Shown here in pieces: positions 8,664-17,404 of a stretch of 42,379 bases of DNA. Source of the DNA: Streptomycetaceae bacterium (GTDB lineage: Bacteria > Actinomycetota > Actinomycetes > Streptomycetales > Streptomycetaceae); contig JAFAUH010000010.1 of the NCBI GenBank assembly GCA_019243445.1, positions 1 to 42,379 of the forward strand, given 5' to 3'. How positions within the stretch are numbered: position 1 is the first letter of the stretch; each line of letters begins with the position of its first letter. The position numbers were made by a program, and so were the translations under genes. The notes beneath the pieces are model-generated. The model did no database searches. It had not been told where the DNA came from and saw only the letters and a list, made by a program, of their open reading frames with translations.

Positions 8664-11159
8664 TCAGTGGCCTGCGCCGTCCACCACGGCGGACCACTCG
8701 TCGAGCAGTGCTTGGGCCGAGGCGTCGTCGGGCCCCTCAGCCCACAGGCGGGTGACCGCCTCTGCCGGATCGGGAAGCACCATGACCCAACGACCGTCGG
8801 CCTCCACCACCCGGACGCCGTCCGTAGTGTCGACCGACCGGTCGCCCGCCGCCTCCACGACGCTCCTCATCACCAGACCCTTCACGGCCCACGGAGTGGC
8901 GAGGTCGCGCTTGAGCACATGAGCCCGCGGGATACGGGCGTCGATCTGGCTCAGTGTGAGCTGGGTCCGCGCTACGAGACCGATCAGCCGCACGAAGGCG
9001 GCCGAACCGTCGAAGACACTGCTGAACTCGGGAACGATCAGGCCGGCGCGGCCGTCGCCACCGAAAATGGTGCCGTCCATCCGTGCGACGCGGGTGAGGT
9101 CGTCGGGCGATGTCGTAGTCCACTCGACCTCGGTGCCGTGATACGCCGCCACCTGCTCGGCGATGCGGGTCGTGGTCACGGGGAGCGCCACCCGCCCACT
9201 GCGCCGCTCCGCTGCCACGAGATCGAGCATCACCAGCAGCGCCCGGTCGTCCTCGACGATTCTGCCTCGCTCGTCGACGAGTGAGATCCGCTCACCCACC
9301 GGGTCGAAGCGGACACCGAACGCGGCTCCGGCCGACGCGACGATCTCGCCGAGACGCACAAGACCCGAGCGCCGCTCATCGACCGTCTCGGTCGGATGCG
9401 CCTCGTCGAGGCCGGGATTGATGGTAAGCGTGTCGACGCCAAGACGTCCGAGCAGGCTGGGCAGGACGAGCCCGGCGCTGCCGTGCGCCGCGTCCACCAC
9501 GATCTTCAGACCGGACTCCCGGACCCCCGAAGTGTCCACGGCGCGCAGCAGAGCGCCCGCGTACGAGTCGAAGACACTGGACGGGAAGTGCAGATCACCG
9601 ATCTCACCAGGGAACGCCCTGCGGTATTCCTGCCGCGCGTAGACGCGGTCGAGCTTACGCTGAGCCGCCTGGGAGAGGTCGGCACCACGCTCGTCGAAGA
9701 ACATGATGTCGACCGAGTCGGGAACACCCGGCGTGGTGCGGATCATCAGCCCGCCGGCACTGCCGCGCGCGGTCTGCTGGCGGGCGACGGGCATCGGAAC
9801 GTTTTCCAGATCGCGCACATCGATGGCGCTCGCCTGCAGAGCGGAGATGACGGCACGTTTCAGCGCACGGGCACCACGGGAGTGGTCTCGGGCCGTGGTG
9901 ACCGTGGAGCCCTTCTTCAGGGTCGTCGCATAGGCGCCGGCGAGGCGGACGGCGAGTTCGGGCGTGATCTCCACGTTGATGATCCCTGAGACGCCGCGCG
10001 CACCGAACAGATGCGCTTGTCCCCTGGACTCCCAGATGACGGAAGTGTTGACGAAGGCACCGGCCTCGATCGTCTTGAACGGATAAACACGCACGTTGCC
10101 CGCGATGATCGACTCCTCGCCGATCAGGCACTCGTCCCCGATCACCGCGCCGTCATCGATCCGGGCGGCCCGCATCACATCTGTGTTCTTGCCGATCACG
10201 CAGCCTCGCAGATTGGTCTGCGGACCCACGTAGACATTGTCGTGGATCACCGCCTTGTGCAAGAAGGCGCCGGACTTCACGACGACGTTGGAGCCGATCA
10301 CGGAATGCTCGCGGATCTCCGCTCCCGGCTCCACCTTGGCGTAGTCACCGATGTAGAGCGGACCGCGCAGCACAGCGTCGGGGTGGACTTCTGCGCCCTC
10401 GGCAATCCAGACCCCGGGCGCCATCTCAAAGCCGTCGATTTCGACGTCAACGCGCCCTTCGAGCACGTCGGCCTGCGCCTTGACGTAGCTCTCGTGGGTG
10501 CCGACGTCCTCCCAGTACCCTTCGGCGATGAAGCCGTAGATCGGCTTGCCGGCCTTCATCAGTTCCGGGAAGACGTCTCCAGACCAGTCGACGGGCACAT
10601 CTGGATCGACGTACTCGAAGACTTCGGGCTCCATGACGTAGATGCCCGTATTGACGGTGTCGGAGAAGACCTGACCCCAGGTCGGTTTCTCCAGGAAGCG
10701 TTCGACCTTGCCTTCCTCGTCGACGATGGTGATCCCGAACTCCAGCGGATTGGGAACGCGGGTGAGGCAGACGGTGACCAGCGCGCCCTTCTCGCGGTGG
10801 AAGTTGATCAGCTCGGTGAGATCGAAGTCAGTCAGCGCGTCACCGGAAATGACCAAAAATGCATCACTCCTGAGCGCTTCCTCCGCGTTCTTGACACTCC
10901 CTGCGGTACCGAGTGGCTTCTCCTCATGGGCGTAAGTGAGGTCCATGCCGAGTTCCTCGCCGTCGCCGAAGTAGTTCTTCACCAGCGAGGCGAGGAATTG
11001 CACGGTTACCACGGTCTCGGTGAGACCGTGCCGCTTGAGCAGCCGGAGCACATGCTCCATGATCGGCCGGTTGGCCACCGGCAGGAGTGGTTTCGGCATG
11101 CTCGAGGTCATCGGGCGCAGGCGCGTGCCCTCGCCACCGGCCATCACGACGGCCTTCAT
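8664..11159 (-). CDS. mannose-1-phosphate guanylyltransferase / phosphomannomutase fusion protein
   Basis: Protein of 831 residues. Residues 1-235 form a sugar-phosphate nucleotidyltransferase with [20 protein letters not shown] and the [10 protein letters not shown] metal-binding stretch. Residues 250-370 form a left-handed beta-helix hexapeptide region ([20 protein letters not shown] and similar). Residues 380-831 resemble phosphomannomutase/phosphoglucomutase, with a degenerate catalytic loop [17 protein letters not shown] instead of TGRDGRxSxP. The fusion probably supplies GDP-mannose or a related sugar nucleotide for glycans and glycolipids. The altered mutase loop raises the question of whether the second domain is catalytic. 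The ATG at 11159 follows a GAGGACAC-like Shine-Dalgarno. The cardiolipin-synthase-like gene lies 115 bases upstream on the same strand. Confidence 0.9.
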   Translation of the reverse strand: MKAVVMAGGEGTRLRPMTSSMPKPLLPVANRPIMEHVLRLLKRHGLTETVVTVQFLASLVKNYFGDGEELGMDLTYAHEEKPLGTAGSVKNAEEALRSDAFLVISGDALTDFDLTELINFHREKGALVTVCLTRVPNPLEFGITIVDEEGKVERFLEKPTWGQVFSDTVNTGIYVMEPEVFEYVDPDVPVDWSGDVFPELMKAGKPIYGFIAEGYWEDVGTHESYVKAQADVLEGRVDVEIDGFEMAPGVWIAEGAEVHPDAVLRGPLYIGDYAKVEPGAEIREHSVIGSNVVVKSGAFLHKAVIHDNVYVGPQTNLRGCVIGKNTDVMRAARIDDGAVIGDECLIGEESIIAGNVRVYPFKTIEAGAFVNTSVIWESRGQAHLFGARGVSGIINVEITPELAVRLAGAYATTLKKGSTVTTARDHSRGARALKRAVISALQASAIDVRDLENVPMPVARQQTARGSAGGLMIRTTPGVPDSVDIMFFDERGADLSQAAQRKLDRVYARQEYRRAFPGEIGDLHFPSSVFDSYAGALLRAVDTSGVRESGLKIVVDAAHGSAGLVLPSLLGRLGVDTLTINPGLDEAHPTETVDERRSGLVRLGEIVASAGAAFGVRFDPVGERISLVDERGRIVEDDRALLVMLDLVAAERRSGRVALPVTTTRIAEQVAAYHGTEVEWTTTSPDDLTRVARMDGTIFGGDGRAGLIVPEFSSVFDGSAAFVRLIGLVARTQLTLSQIDARIPRAHVLKRDLATPWAVKGLVMRSVVEAAGDRSVDTTDGVRVVEADGRWVMVLPDPAEAVTRLWAEGPDDASAQALLDEWSAVVDGAGH

Positions 11160-11274
11160 GTCGGAAGTGTCCTCCTTGAAGAGACGACATTTTCGCCGAC
11201 ATCGCCCCTCCAGATGACCCGCAGATCGCGCGTGGGGGCACCCGGCCTGCCCTCACCTCTGCCGGATACGGGGT

Positions 11275-11883
11275 TCAGTCGGCCGTGGCGTCCGCCCTGA
11301 CGAGTCGGCGGACCTGGACCACGTAGAGAATCCCTGCCCACCAGTAGAGCGTTGTACCCCATCCTGCGAACGCCCATCCGAAAATAGCAGCGCCCTCGTG
11401 TACCCACCCGCTGCCCTCGCTGAGGAGCAGCAGCGGGAACGCGTACATGAGGTTGAACGTTGCCGCTTTGCCCAGGAAGTTCACCTGCGGAGGCCCGTAT
11501 CCGTGCCGACGGAGGACGAGCACGGCGACCACGAGCATGAGCTCACGCGCAACAAGCACTCCGGTGAGCCACCAGGGAAGGATCTCGCGCCAGGTCAGCC
11601 CGAGGAGGGTGGACAGCACGTAGAGGCGGTCGGCGGCAGGATCGAGGATGCGGCCGAGGCGGCTGATCTGATTCCAGCGGCGGGCAAGCTTGCCGTCAAG
11701 ATAGTCACTGATACCGCTGAGGGCCAAGATGGCAAGGGCCCAGTAATCTGCGTCCGGTCCGCCGAACTTGGGCCAGAGGATCAACCACAGGAACACGGGC
11801 ACGCTGAGGAGACGAGCCATGCTGAGGATGTTGGGGACAGTGAGGACCCGGTCGGTCTGCACCCGCGTCTCCTGGACCTCCAC
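11275..11883 (-). CDS. CDP-alcohol phosphatidyltransferase, eukaryotic-type cardiolipin synthase family
   Basis: Integral membrane enzyme of 202 residues with a complete CDP-alcohol phosphotransferase signature: Asp60, Asp63-Gly64, Ala67-Arg68, Gly77, Asp81, Asp85 (SDYLDGKLAR...GRILDPAAD). Hydrophobic segments lie at about 17-37, 46-58, 105-125, 140-155 and 165-190. The Streptomyces coelicolor protein at the equivalent position beside ptsI (SCO1389, from memory) was shown to be an eukaryotic-type cardiolipin synthase using CDP-diacylglycerol and phosphatidylglycerol. That substrate assignment is by synteny; phosphatidylglycerophosphate or inositol-phosphate synthase remain alternatives. Confidence 0.88.
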   Translation of the reverse strand: MEVQETRVQTDRVLTVPNILSMARLLSVPVFLWLILWPKFGGPDADYWALAILALSGISDYLDGKLARRWNQISRLGRILDPAADRLYVLSTLLGLTWREILPWWLTGVLVARELMLVVAVLVLRRHGYGPPQVNFLGKAATFNLMYAFPLLLLSEGSGWVHEGAAIFGWAFAGWGTTLYWWAGILYVVQVRRLVRADATAD

Positions 11884-11989
11884 CCGGAGTGCCTCCTGTT
11901 GCTGTCACGCGCCGACGATGCTTCCCGACCTTACCGGGGACGCGGAGGCGGCCCGTATAGGGGTTCTACTGGGGGTAGTGGTGGAACAC

Positions 11990-12032
11990 GAAGGAGACAT
12001 TCCCGGGCATTAATCCCGAGAAGGCCTCCTTC
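11990..12032. promoter_or_regulatory. long two-part hairpin between cardiolipin-synthase-like gene and ptsI
   Basis: The outer arms GAAGGAG/CTCCTTC enclose inner arms TTCTCGGG/CCCGGGAA (minus-strand reading, one G-U pair) around the loop ATTAATG. It lies in the 396-bp gap 11884-12279 between divergent genes. The AT-rich loop and long stem suggest a structured 5' leader or operator. No terminator U-run is present. Confidence 0.5.
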
Positions 12033-12187
12033 GCAATAATTGTCCAGCGGTGTCCCACTCTCCCACAGGATCCCCTCCGCAGTACCATCGGCGCCGAAAA
12101 GATTGGCTTCCGGGTTTGGAATGCAACCGAGCATTCCCCGACCCTATAACCGCCGAAACACCATAAAACCAACACGGGTGGTTCGCG

Positions 12188-12211
12188 ATTTCAGAACCAA
12201 ATTTCAGAACC
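12188..12211. repeat. direct repeat ATTTCAGAACC x2 upstream of ptsI
   Basis: Two identical 11-bp copies at 12188-12198 and 12201-12211 (period 13), about 70-90 bases before the ptsI start. They may be tandem binding sites in the ptsI promoter region. They do not resemble the DasR operator. Confidence 0.45.
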
Positions 12212-12279
12212 GCACAGTGCCCGCACGTCCAGCGACTAGGGTCTGGAACTGATCCTCAAGCGGACCGGGGAGGGCTGAG

Positions 12280-13950
12280 ATGGAGACAACACTGCGGGGC
12301 ATCGGCGTGAGCCACGGTGTGGCGATCGGCGAGGTACGGCACATGGGTACGGCGGTACTCGAACCACCAGCGAAGCAGATCCCGGCCGATGAGGCGCCGC
12401 GTGAGCAGGCGCGCGCTCGGCAGGCCGTGGAGGCGGTGGCCGCTGATCTGATCGCCCGGGGCAATCTGGCGGGCGGTGAAGCTCAAGCTGTCCTCGAAGC
12501 GCAGGCCCTGATGGCTCAAGACCCCGAGCTGATAGCCGATGTCGAGCGCCGGATCGCGGTGGGCAGTACGGCGGAGCGGGGATTCTACGACGCCTTCGCC
12601 GCATACCGGGCGCTGCTGGCGGGCGCCGGGGAGTATCTGGCGGGGCGTGTCGCCGACCTGGACGACGTACGGAATCGGATCGTGGCGCGCCTGCTCGGTG
12701 TGCCCATGCCCGGGGTGCCGGACAGCGACGAGCCGTTCGTGCTCATCGCCCGGGACCTGGCTCCGGCCGACACCGCGCTGCTGGACCCGGCGCTGGTATT
12801 GGCCTTCGTTACGGAGAAGGGCGGTCCGACCAGCCACAGCGCGATTCTCGCGCGCGCGATGGGTGTCCCCGCGGTGGTGGCTCTACCGGGTGCGAGCGAG
12901 CTGGCCGAGGGCATAGTGGTTGCGGTGGACGGCAGTACGGGTGAGGTGTTCGTGGAGCCCGGCCCGGAACGGCAGAGCGCTCTGAAGGAGATCGCCACCG
13001 AGCGGAAGGCGGCGATTGCCGCTTCAAGCGGCTCCGGTGCCACCTCCGACGGGCACAAGGTCCCGCTGCTCGCCAATGTGGGCGGTCCCGCCGACGTGTC
13101 GGCTGCGGTGGCAGCGGGGGCCGAGGGCGTGGGGCTGTTCCGTACCGAGTTCTTGTTCCTGGACGACAGCAAGAGCGCACCGTCGGAGGAGAAGCAGGTC
13201 GAGGCTTATCGCAAAGTGCTCGCAGCGTTCCCCGAAGGCCGGGTTGTGGTGCGGGTGCTGGACGCGGGGGCGGACAAGCCGCTGGAGTTCCTGACTTCGG
13301 CGGACGAGCCGAACCCGGCGCTCGGTGTGCGTGGGCTGCGTACGCTGTTGGATCACCCCGAGGTGCTGCGTACGCAGCTACAGGCGTTGGCCAAGGCTGC
13401 CACCGGGCTCCCGGTGTACCTCGAAGTGATGGCGCCGATGGTCGCGGACCGGATCGACGCCAGGGCGTTCGCCGATGCCTGCTGTGAGGCGGGCCTGCAG
13501 GCGAAGGCCGGTGCCATGGTCGAGATCCCGTCGGCAGCGCTGCGGGCGCGTTCGATCCTGCAGGAGGTCGAGTTCCTGTCGCTGGGCACCAATGACCTTG
13601 CGCAGTACACGTTCGCCGCGGACCGGCAGGTGGGCGCGGTGTCGCGGCTGCAAGACCCTTGGCATCCCGCGCTGCTCGACCTGGTCGCGGTCTCGGCGGA
13701 GGCGGCCAGGGCCGAGGGCAAGAGTTGTGGTGTATGCGGTGAGGCTGCCTCCGATCCGCTGCTTGCTTGTGTGCTGACCGGACTGGGGGTGACCAGCCTG
13801 TCGATGAGCGCTGCATCGATTCCCTATGTCCGGGCCACGCTGGCGAAGTACACCCTGGCGCAGTGCGAGCGTGCGGCGTCCGCGGCACGCGCCGTGGACA
13901 CCCCGGACGAAGCACGGTGTGCCGCGCAGGCCGTGCTGTCCGGCGAGTGA
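12280..13950 (+). CDS. ptsI: phosphoenolpyruvate-protein phosphotransferase (PTS enzyme I)
   Basis: Protein of 556 residues, full length for enzyme I. It transfers phosphate from PEP to HPr, the first step of PTS sugar uptake. The phosphorylated His186 lies in GGPTSHSAILAR, the PEP-binding region includes GVGLFRTEFLFLD, and the catalytic Cys486 is in SCGVCGEAASDP. The ATG at 12280 has GGGGAGGG about six bases upstream. In S. coelicolor, crr (IIA-glucose) precedes ptsI; here the 396-bp upstream gap contains no crr-like frame. HPr must also be encoded elsewhere. The regulator is not evident; a direct repeat lies in the upstream region. Confidence 0.97.
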   Translation: METTLRGIGVSHGVAIGEVRHMGTAVLEPPAKQIPADEAPREQARARQAVEAVAADLIARGNLAGGEAQAVLEAQALMAQDPELIADVERRIAVGSTAERGFYDAFAAYRALLAGAGEYLAGRVADLDDVRNRIVARLLGVPMPGVPDSDEPFVLIARDLAPADTALLDPALVLAFVTEKGGPTSHSAILARAMGVPAVVALPGASELAEGIVVAVDGSTGEVFVEPGPERQSALKEIATERKAAIAASSGSGATSDGHKVPLLANVGGPADVSAAVAAGAEGVGLFRTEFLFLDDSKSAPSEEKQVEAYRKVLAAFPEGRVVVRVLDAGADKPLEFLTSADEPNPALGVRGLRTLLDHPEVLRTQLQALAKAATGLPVYLEVMAPMVADRIDARAFADACCEAGLQAKAGAMVEIPSAALRARSILQEVEFLSLGTNDLAQYTFAADRQVGAVSRLQDPWHPALLDLVAVSAEAARAEGKSCGVCGEAASDPLLACVLTGLGVTSLSMSAASIPYVRATLAKYTLAQCERAASAARAVDTPDEARCAAQAVLSGE

Positions 13951-13959
13951 TCGCGTAGC

Positions 13960-14149
13960 TGACCTCCTCCTGGCCGTGAACGACCGGGATCCCCCTCGCG
14001 GGAAACGCACTTTTCTCACGGCTCGCGCTGGTGCCGGTTTCTCCGAGCGCTGTTCCCCGCTTGGGAGAGCCTGAAGGGGGGCTCCACAGGCTTTCGGCTT
14101 GCGCCCGTTCCCGCCGACCTGGCGGTATCTGGCGAAGCGCCTGTATCAC
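13960..14149 (-). mobile_element. probable IS200/IS605 right-end relic (TnpB C-terminal tail)
   Basis: On the minus strand, an open frame from near 14149 ends in RGIPVVHGQEEVS, like the streptomycete TnpB tail RVGIPxLQGGEEV. It overlaps a hairpin CCCGGTCG-TTCA-CGGCCAGG followed by GAGGAGGTCA, which resembles the right end of IS605-group elements. Only the last 60 or so codons remain. It begins ten bases after the ptsI stop. The identification rests on recall of TnpB tails and is uncertain. Confidence 0.4.
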
Positions 14150-14165
14150 TCAGGTGTGTTGGGCC

Positions 14166-15065
14166 CTACCGTGTGTGAGGGGCACAGGGCAAAAGCTCGG
14201 TGCCCGGAGAGTAGATGACGCCTGGTTCCGGCGGTACGGGTTCGCCGGTCGCGGCGTCTGTGCAGTAGGCGTTGAAGACCTCGGCTTCGGTGAGCGGCTG
14301 GAGCCAGCCGTCGTGGAGGCTCCAGCCGCGGACTCGCTCCGGTTCGCAGGGGCGTGAGGTTCTCATCACCATGCCTCCAGGGCTGTCGATGGCCAGTCCG
14401 GCGGCCAGCACGGTGCAAAAGACCAGCGCTTCCGATTCGGCGAGCCGGACGTTTCCGTGCTCGTCGCACTCGGCGTGCAGCACGCCGATAAGCTGCTCGC
14501 CCTCGGCCGGGATGCTGCAGACGAGGTGGTGGACGCCCGCGCCGACGGAATCGAAGACCCGCATGAGCGCATACGATGCACGTTCGAACATTCCGTGAGA
14601 TTTTCCGCCGCTTCCGCCGTCACAGCGTTCGCAGCCATTGTCGCGCGCGAGCAGTCGCGTGGCCTGTTCCCAGGTGGCTCGTCGCCCGACTTCGGTCATG
14701 AGCTCAGCAATGAGACGGTCGATGGGCTGGCCTTGATAGGCGACAGCGGCGCCGAACGCCGCGACCTCGGCCGTGTAGCGCGTGCGCGTCACGGCCGTGT
14801 CCGGCTCCTGCCCGGTGTCCTCGCAGTAGCGGGTGTACTCGGCCGGATCGAAGAGCGTCACCGTGACGTGGACGCCCTGGGCGGCGAGCGACCGCAGGAA
14901 CTGTTGCATCTGTTCGAGGTACTGCGCGTGATCGGCGAAGGTGAAGCTGGTGTAGCTCCGCATCGCCATGAAGTCCTCTCCGTCCACCAACAGGGCTACG
15001 GTGCCGGGTACTTCACGGCGTAGAGCACGGCGTGAGACGGTGCGGTGGTTGCTGGTGCGTGACAT
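14166..15065 (-). CDS. conserved streptomycete protein of unknown function
   Basis: Protein of 299 residues, not recognised as any named family. The N-terminal third reads TVALLVDGEDFMAMRSYTSF, with YLEQMQQFLRSLAAQGVHVT and LFDPAEYTRYC, suggesting an alpha/beta fold with an acidic strand end (DGED). The middle holds the cysteine pair NGCERCDGG. The C-terminal part mentions GVIYSPGTELL. There is no signal peptide or membrane segment. The ATG at 15065 is preferred because GGGGGAG lies just upstream; a longer frame to 15122 has no such signal. It lies between ptsI (convergent) and acetoacetyl-CoA synthetase (same strand). Confidence 0.8.
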   Translation of the reverse strand: MSRTSNHRTVSRRALRREVPGTVALLVDGEDFMAMRSYTSFTFADHAQYLEQMQQFLRSLAAQGVHVTVTLFDPAEYTRYCEDTGQEPDTAVTRTRYTAEVAAFGAAVAYQGQPIDRLIAELMTEVGRRATWEQATRLLARDNGCERCDGGSGGKSHGMFERASYALMRVFDSVGAGVHHLVCSIPAEGEQLIGVLHAECDEHGNVRLAESEALVFCTVLAAGLAIDSPGGMVMRTSRPCEPERVRGWSLHDGWLQPLTEAEVFNAYCTDAATGEPVPPEPGVIYSPGTELLPCAPHTR

Positions 15066-15166
15066 GGCTCCCCCTTGACACAGCGAGTTGAGTCCTACGG
15101 TCAGTAACGACCTTCGGACCATTACTCACTCACCGTAACCGCCGCCACTGACAGCGGCTTCGTCGA

Positions 15167-17191
15167 TCAGCTCTGAGGCCGCCGGTCTGCCGCCAACTTC
15201 TCGTAGTAGCGCAGCAGTCCGAGGTCGTCGACCGAGCCCGGATTGACCGCCTTGTCCAGCGGAGTGCCCTGGAGCAGACGCTTGACCGGCACCTCGATGC
15301 GCTTGCCGGTGAGTGTGTGGGGAACGCCAGGCACGGCAATGATCTCGTCGGGGACGTGGCGGGGCGAGAGTTCAGAGCGGATGGCCCTCTTGATGCGGTC
15401 ACGCAACCTGTCATCGAGCGTGGCGTCCTCGGCGAGTTGGACGAACAGCGGCATCCAATACCCGCCGTCCGGCTGCTCAATACCGATGACGAGGGATTCA
15501 CGGATCTCCGGGAGGCGCTCGACCACCTCGTAGATGTCGGCCGAACCCATCCGCACCCCCTGCCGGTTGAGGGTGGAGTCGGAGCGCCCGTGGATGATGA
15601 CGGTGCCATGTGAGGTGATGGTGATCCAGTCGCCGTGCCGCCATACGCCCGGGAACATCTCGAAGTAACTCTCGCGGTAGCGGGTGCCGTCCGGGTCGTT
15701 CCAAAAGCCGATGGGCATGGACGGCATGGGCTGGGCGACGACCAATTCGCCGACCTCGTCGAGGACAGGTTTGCCGTTCGCATCCCAGGCCTGGAGATCG
15801 GTGCCGAGGCAGGCCGCCTGGAGTTCGCCGGTGTAGACGGGGAGCGTGGGCACACCGCCTGCGAAGCAACTGCACACATCGGTGCCGCCGCTGACCGAGG
15901 CGAGCCAGGTGTCTTCCTTGACGGCATCGTGGATCCAACGGAATCCGTCCGGTGGCAGCGGGGAGCCGGTGGTGGCAATGCACTGCACCGCCGACAGGTC
16001 GTAGTCGCGCGCCGGTTCGACCCCGGCCTTGCGGCAGGCCATGACGTACGCGGCGGAGGTGCCGAAGACGGTCGTCCGCGTGCGCTCGGCCACCCGCCAC
16101 TGGGCACCGGTGTCCGGATAGCCGGGGCTGCCGTCGTAGAGCACCACGGTGGAGCCCACGAGCAGGCCGGAGACGAGGAAGTTCCACATCATCCAACCGG
16201 TGGAGGTGTACCAGAAGAAACGGTCTGACGGCCCGAGGTCCATGTGCAGGCCGGCCTGCTTGAGGTGCTCGAGCAGGATGCCGCCCTGGGACTGGACGAT
16301 GGCTTTCGGCAGGCCCGTGGTGCCGGAGGAGTACAACACCCACAGCGGGTGGTCGAACGGCACCTGCTCATAGACCGGCTCCGGGTCGCCGCCTACCAGG
16401 GCGTCCCACTCCAGCACCCCCCCAGGTGCCGCGGTGCCGAGCAGCGGGATGTGTACGACCGCGCGCACGGTGGGCAGTTCGCGGCGCAGTTCGGCGACGA
16501 TCCCGCGGCGGTCATGCTCCTTGCCGCCGTAGCGGTAGCCGTCGACGGCGAACAGGACGACAGGTTCGACTTGTTGGAAGCGGTCAAGGACGCTGCGCAC
16601 GCCGAAATCGGGGGCGCATGAGGCCCACACCGCGCCGACGGCGGCGGTTGCGAGCAGCGCGATGACAGCCTGCGGAATGTTCGGCAGGTAGCCGCTGACC
16701 CGGTCACCGGGGGCCACGCCCAGGCGACGCAGTTGCTCGGCGAGCGAGGCCACCTGGCGGCGCAGCTCGGACCGGTCGATCTCCCGTATCTCGTGGCGTT
16801 CGTCGAGGTGGATCAAAGCCGCCCCACCCGTGCGGGAGGCGTCCTCGGCAGGGCGCAGCGCGTGCTCGGCGTAGTTGAGCGTGGCACCGGGGAACCATAC
16901 GGCGCCGGGCATCGAGGCGTCGGCGAGCACGGTGTCGTACGGGGTGGAGAAGCGCACGTCGAACCACTCGGCGACGGCCTGCCAAAAGCGCTCAGGCTCG
17001 CGCACCGACCAGGTGTGCAGGGCTTGATAGGAAGTGAGCGGATCGGAAGGGTGCGCTGCGGGGGCGCCGAAGCGGCTGGCCGCCCAGCTTTGGAAACAGG
17101 TGACCTGGGCGCGCGCGATACGGTCGGGGCCGGGCTGCCACAAAGGCTCCTGGGCCTCCTGACCTGAGGCGGACTGCGCTGCGCTGCTCAT
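15167..17191 (-). CDS. aacS: acetoacetyl-CoA synthetase (acetoacetate-CoA ligase)
   Basis: Protein of 674 residues of the ANL adenylate-forming superfamily. It activates acetoacetate with ATP and CoA. The P-loop-like motif is LYSSGTTGLPKAIVQSQGG, the next motif is WMMWNFLVSGLL, and the C-terminal hinge/lysine region includes GRSDSTLNRQGVRMGSADIY and LTGKRIEVPVKRLL. The length and the N-terminal WSVREPERFWQAVAEWFDV distinguish it from ordinary acetyl-CoA synthetase. The ATG at 17191 is used. A perfect 11-bp palindrome overlaps its likely promoter. Its neighbour position next to ptsI is the same in S. coelicolor, from memory. Confidence 0.93.
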   Translation of the reverse strand: MSSAAQSASGQEAQEPLWQPGPDRIARAQVTCFQSWAASRFGAPAAHPSDPLTSYQALHTWSVREPERFWQAVAEWFDVRFSTPYDTVLADASMPGAVWFPGATLNYAEHALRPAEDASRTGGAALIHLDERHEIREIDRSELRRQVASLAEQLRRLGVAPGDRVSGYLPNIPQAVIALLATAAVGAVWASCAPDFGVRSVLDRFQQVEPVVLFAVDGYRYGGKEHDRRGIVAELRRELPTVRAVVHIPLLGTAAPGGVLEWDALVGGDPEPVYEQVPFDHPLWVLYSSGTTGLPKAIVQSQGGILLEHLKQAGLHMDLGPSDRFFWYTSTGWMMWNFLVSGLLVGSTVVLYDGSPGYPDTGAQWRVAERTRTTVFGTSAAYVMACRKAGVEPARDYDLSAVQCIATTGSPLPPDGFRWIHDAVKEDTWLASVSGGTDVCSCFAGGVPTLPVYTGELQAACLGTDLQAWDANGKPVLDEVGELVVAQPMPSMPIGFWNDPDGTRYRESYFEMFPGVWRHGDWITITSHGTVIIHGRSDSTLNRQGVRMGSADIYEVVERLPEIRESLVIGIEQPDGGYWMPLFVQLAEDATLDDRLRDRIKRAIRSELSPRHVPDEIIAVPGVPHTLTGKRIEVPVKRLLQGTPLDKAVNPGSVDDLGLLRYYEKLAADRRPQS

Positions 17192-17220
17192 ATGACGGCT
17201 CCCGTGCCCCTTCGCCCCCG

Positions 17221-17253
17221 ATTATGCCTGAGTGCGTTGTACCGCACTCAGGC
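17221..17253 (-). promoter_or_regulatory. aacS promoter with overlapping 28-bp palindromic operator
   Basis: GCCTGAGTGCG (17226-17236) and CGCACTCAGGC (17243-17253) form a perfect 11-bp inverted repeat with TTGTAC between them. On the minus strand the palindrome is followed directly by CATAAT, a good -10 box (17226-17221), 30 bases before the aacS ATG. A regulator bound here would cover the -10/-35 spacer. The same site lies in the divergent region facing the GH31 gene. Confidence 0.65.
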
Positions 17254-17313
17254 GGAATGTACACGGGCACGACTGGGCAGGACGATGCACGTGATCATTC
17301 GCGGCGCCGCGGG

Positions 17314-17329
17314 GCCTCCCGCCGGAGGC
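17314..17329 (+). promoter_or_regulatory. short hairpin upstream of the GH31 gene
   Basis: GCCTCC-CGCC-GGAGGC, a 6-bp stem with a 4-base loop, about 75 bases before the preferred ATG. It could lie in the 5' leader of the glucosidase transcript. Confidence 0.3.
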
Positions 17330-17404
17330 TCACCCATGGGGAGAGGGGTGGACACCGGTTGAACAGGCATCGTGGCCGGCGGGCCCAGTGGGAGGGTGAA
17401 CGGC

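Noticed and set aside
12809-14149. Minus-strand 446-codon open frame opposite ptsI
   Set aside because: Shadow of ptsI in its main part; only the first 65 or so codons (outside ptsI) were kept as a possible TnpB tail.
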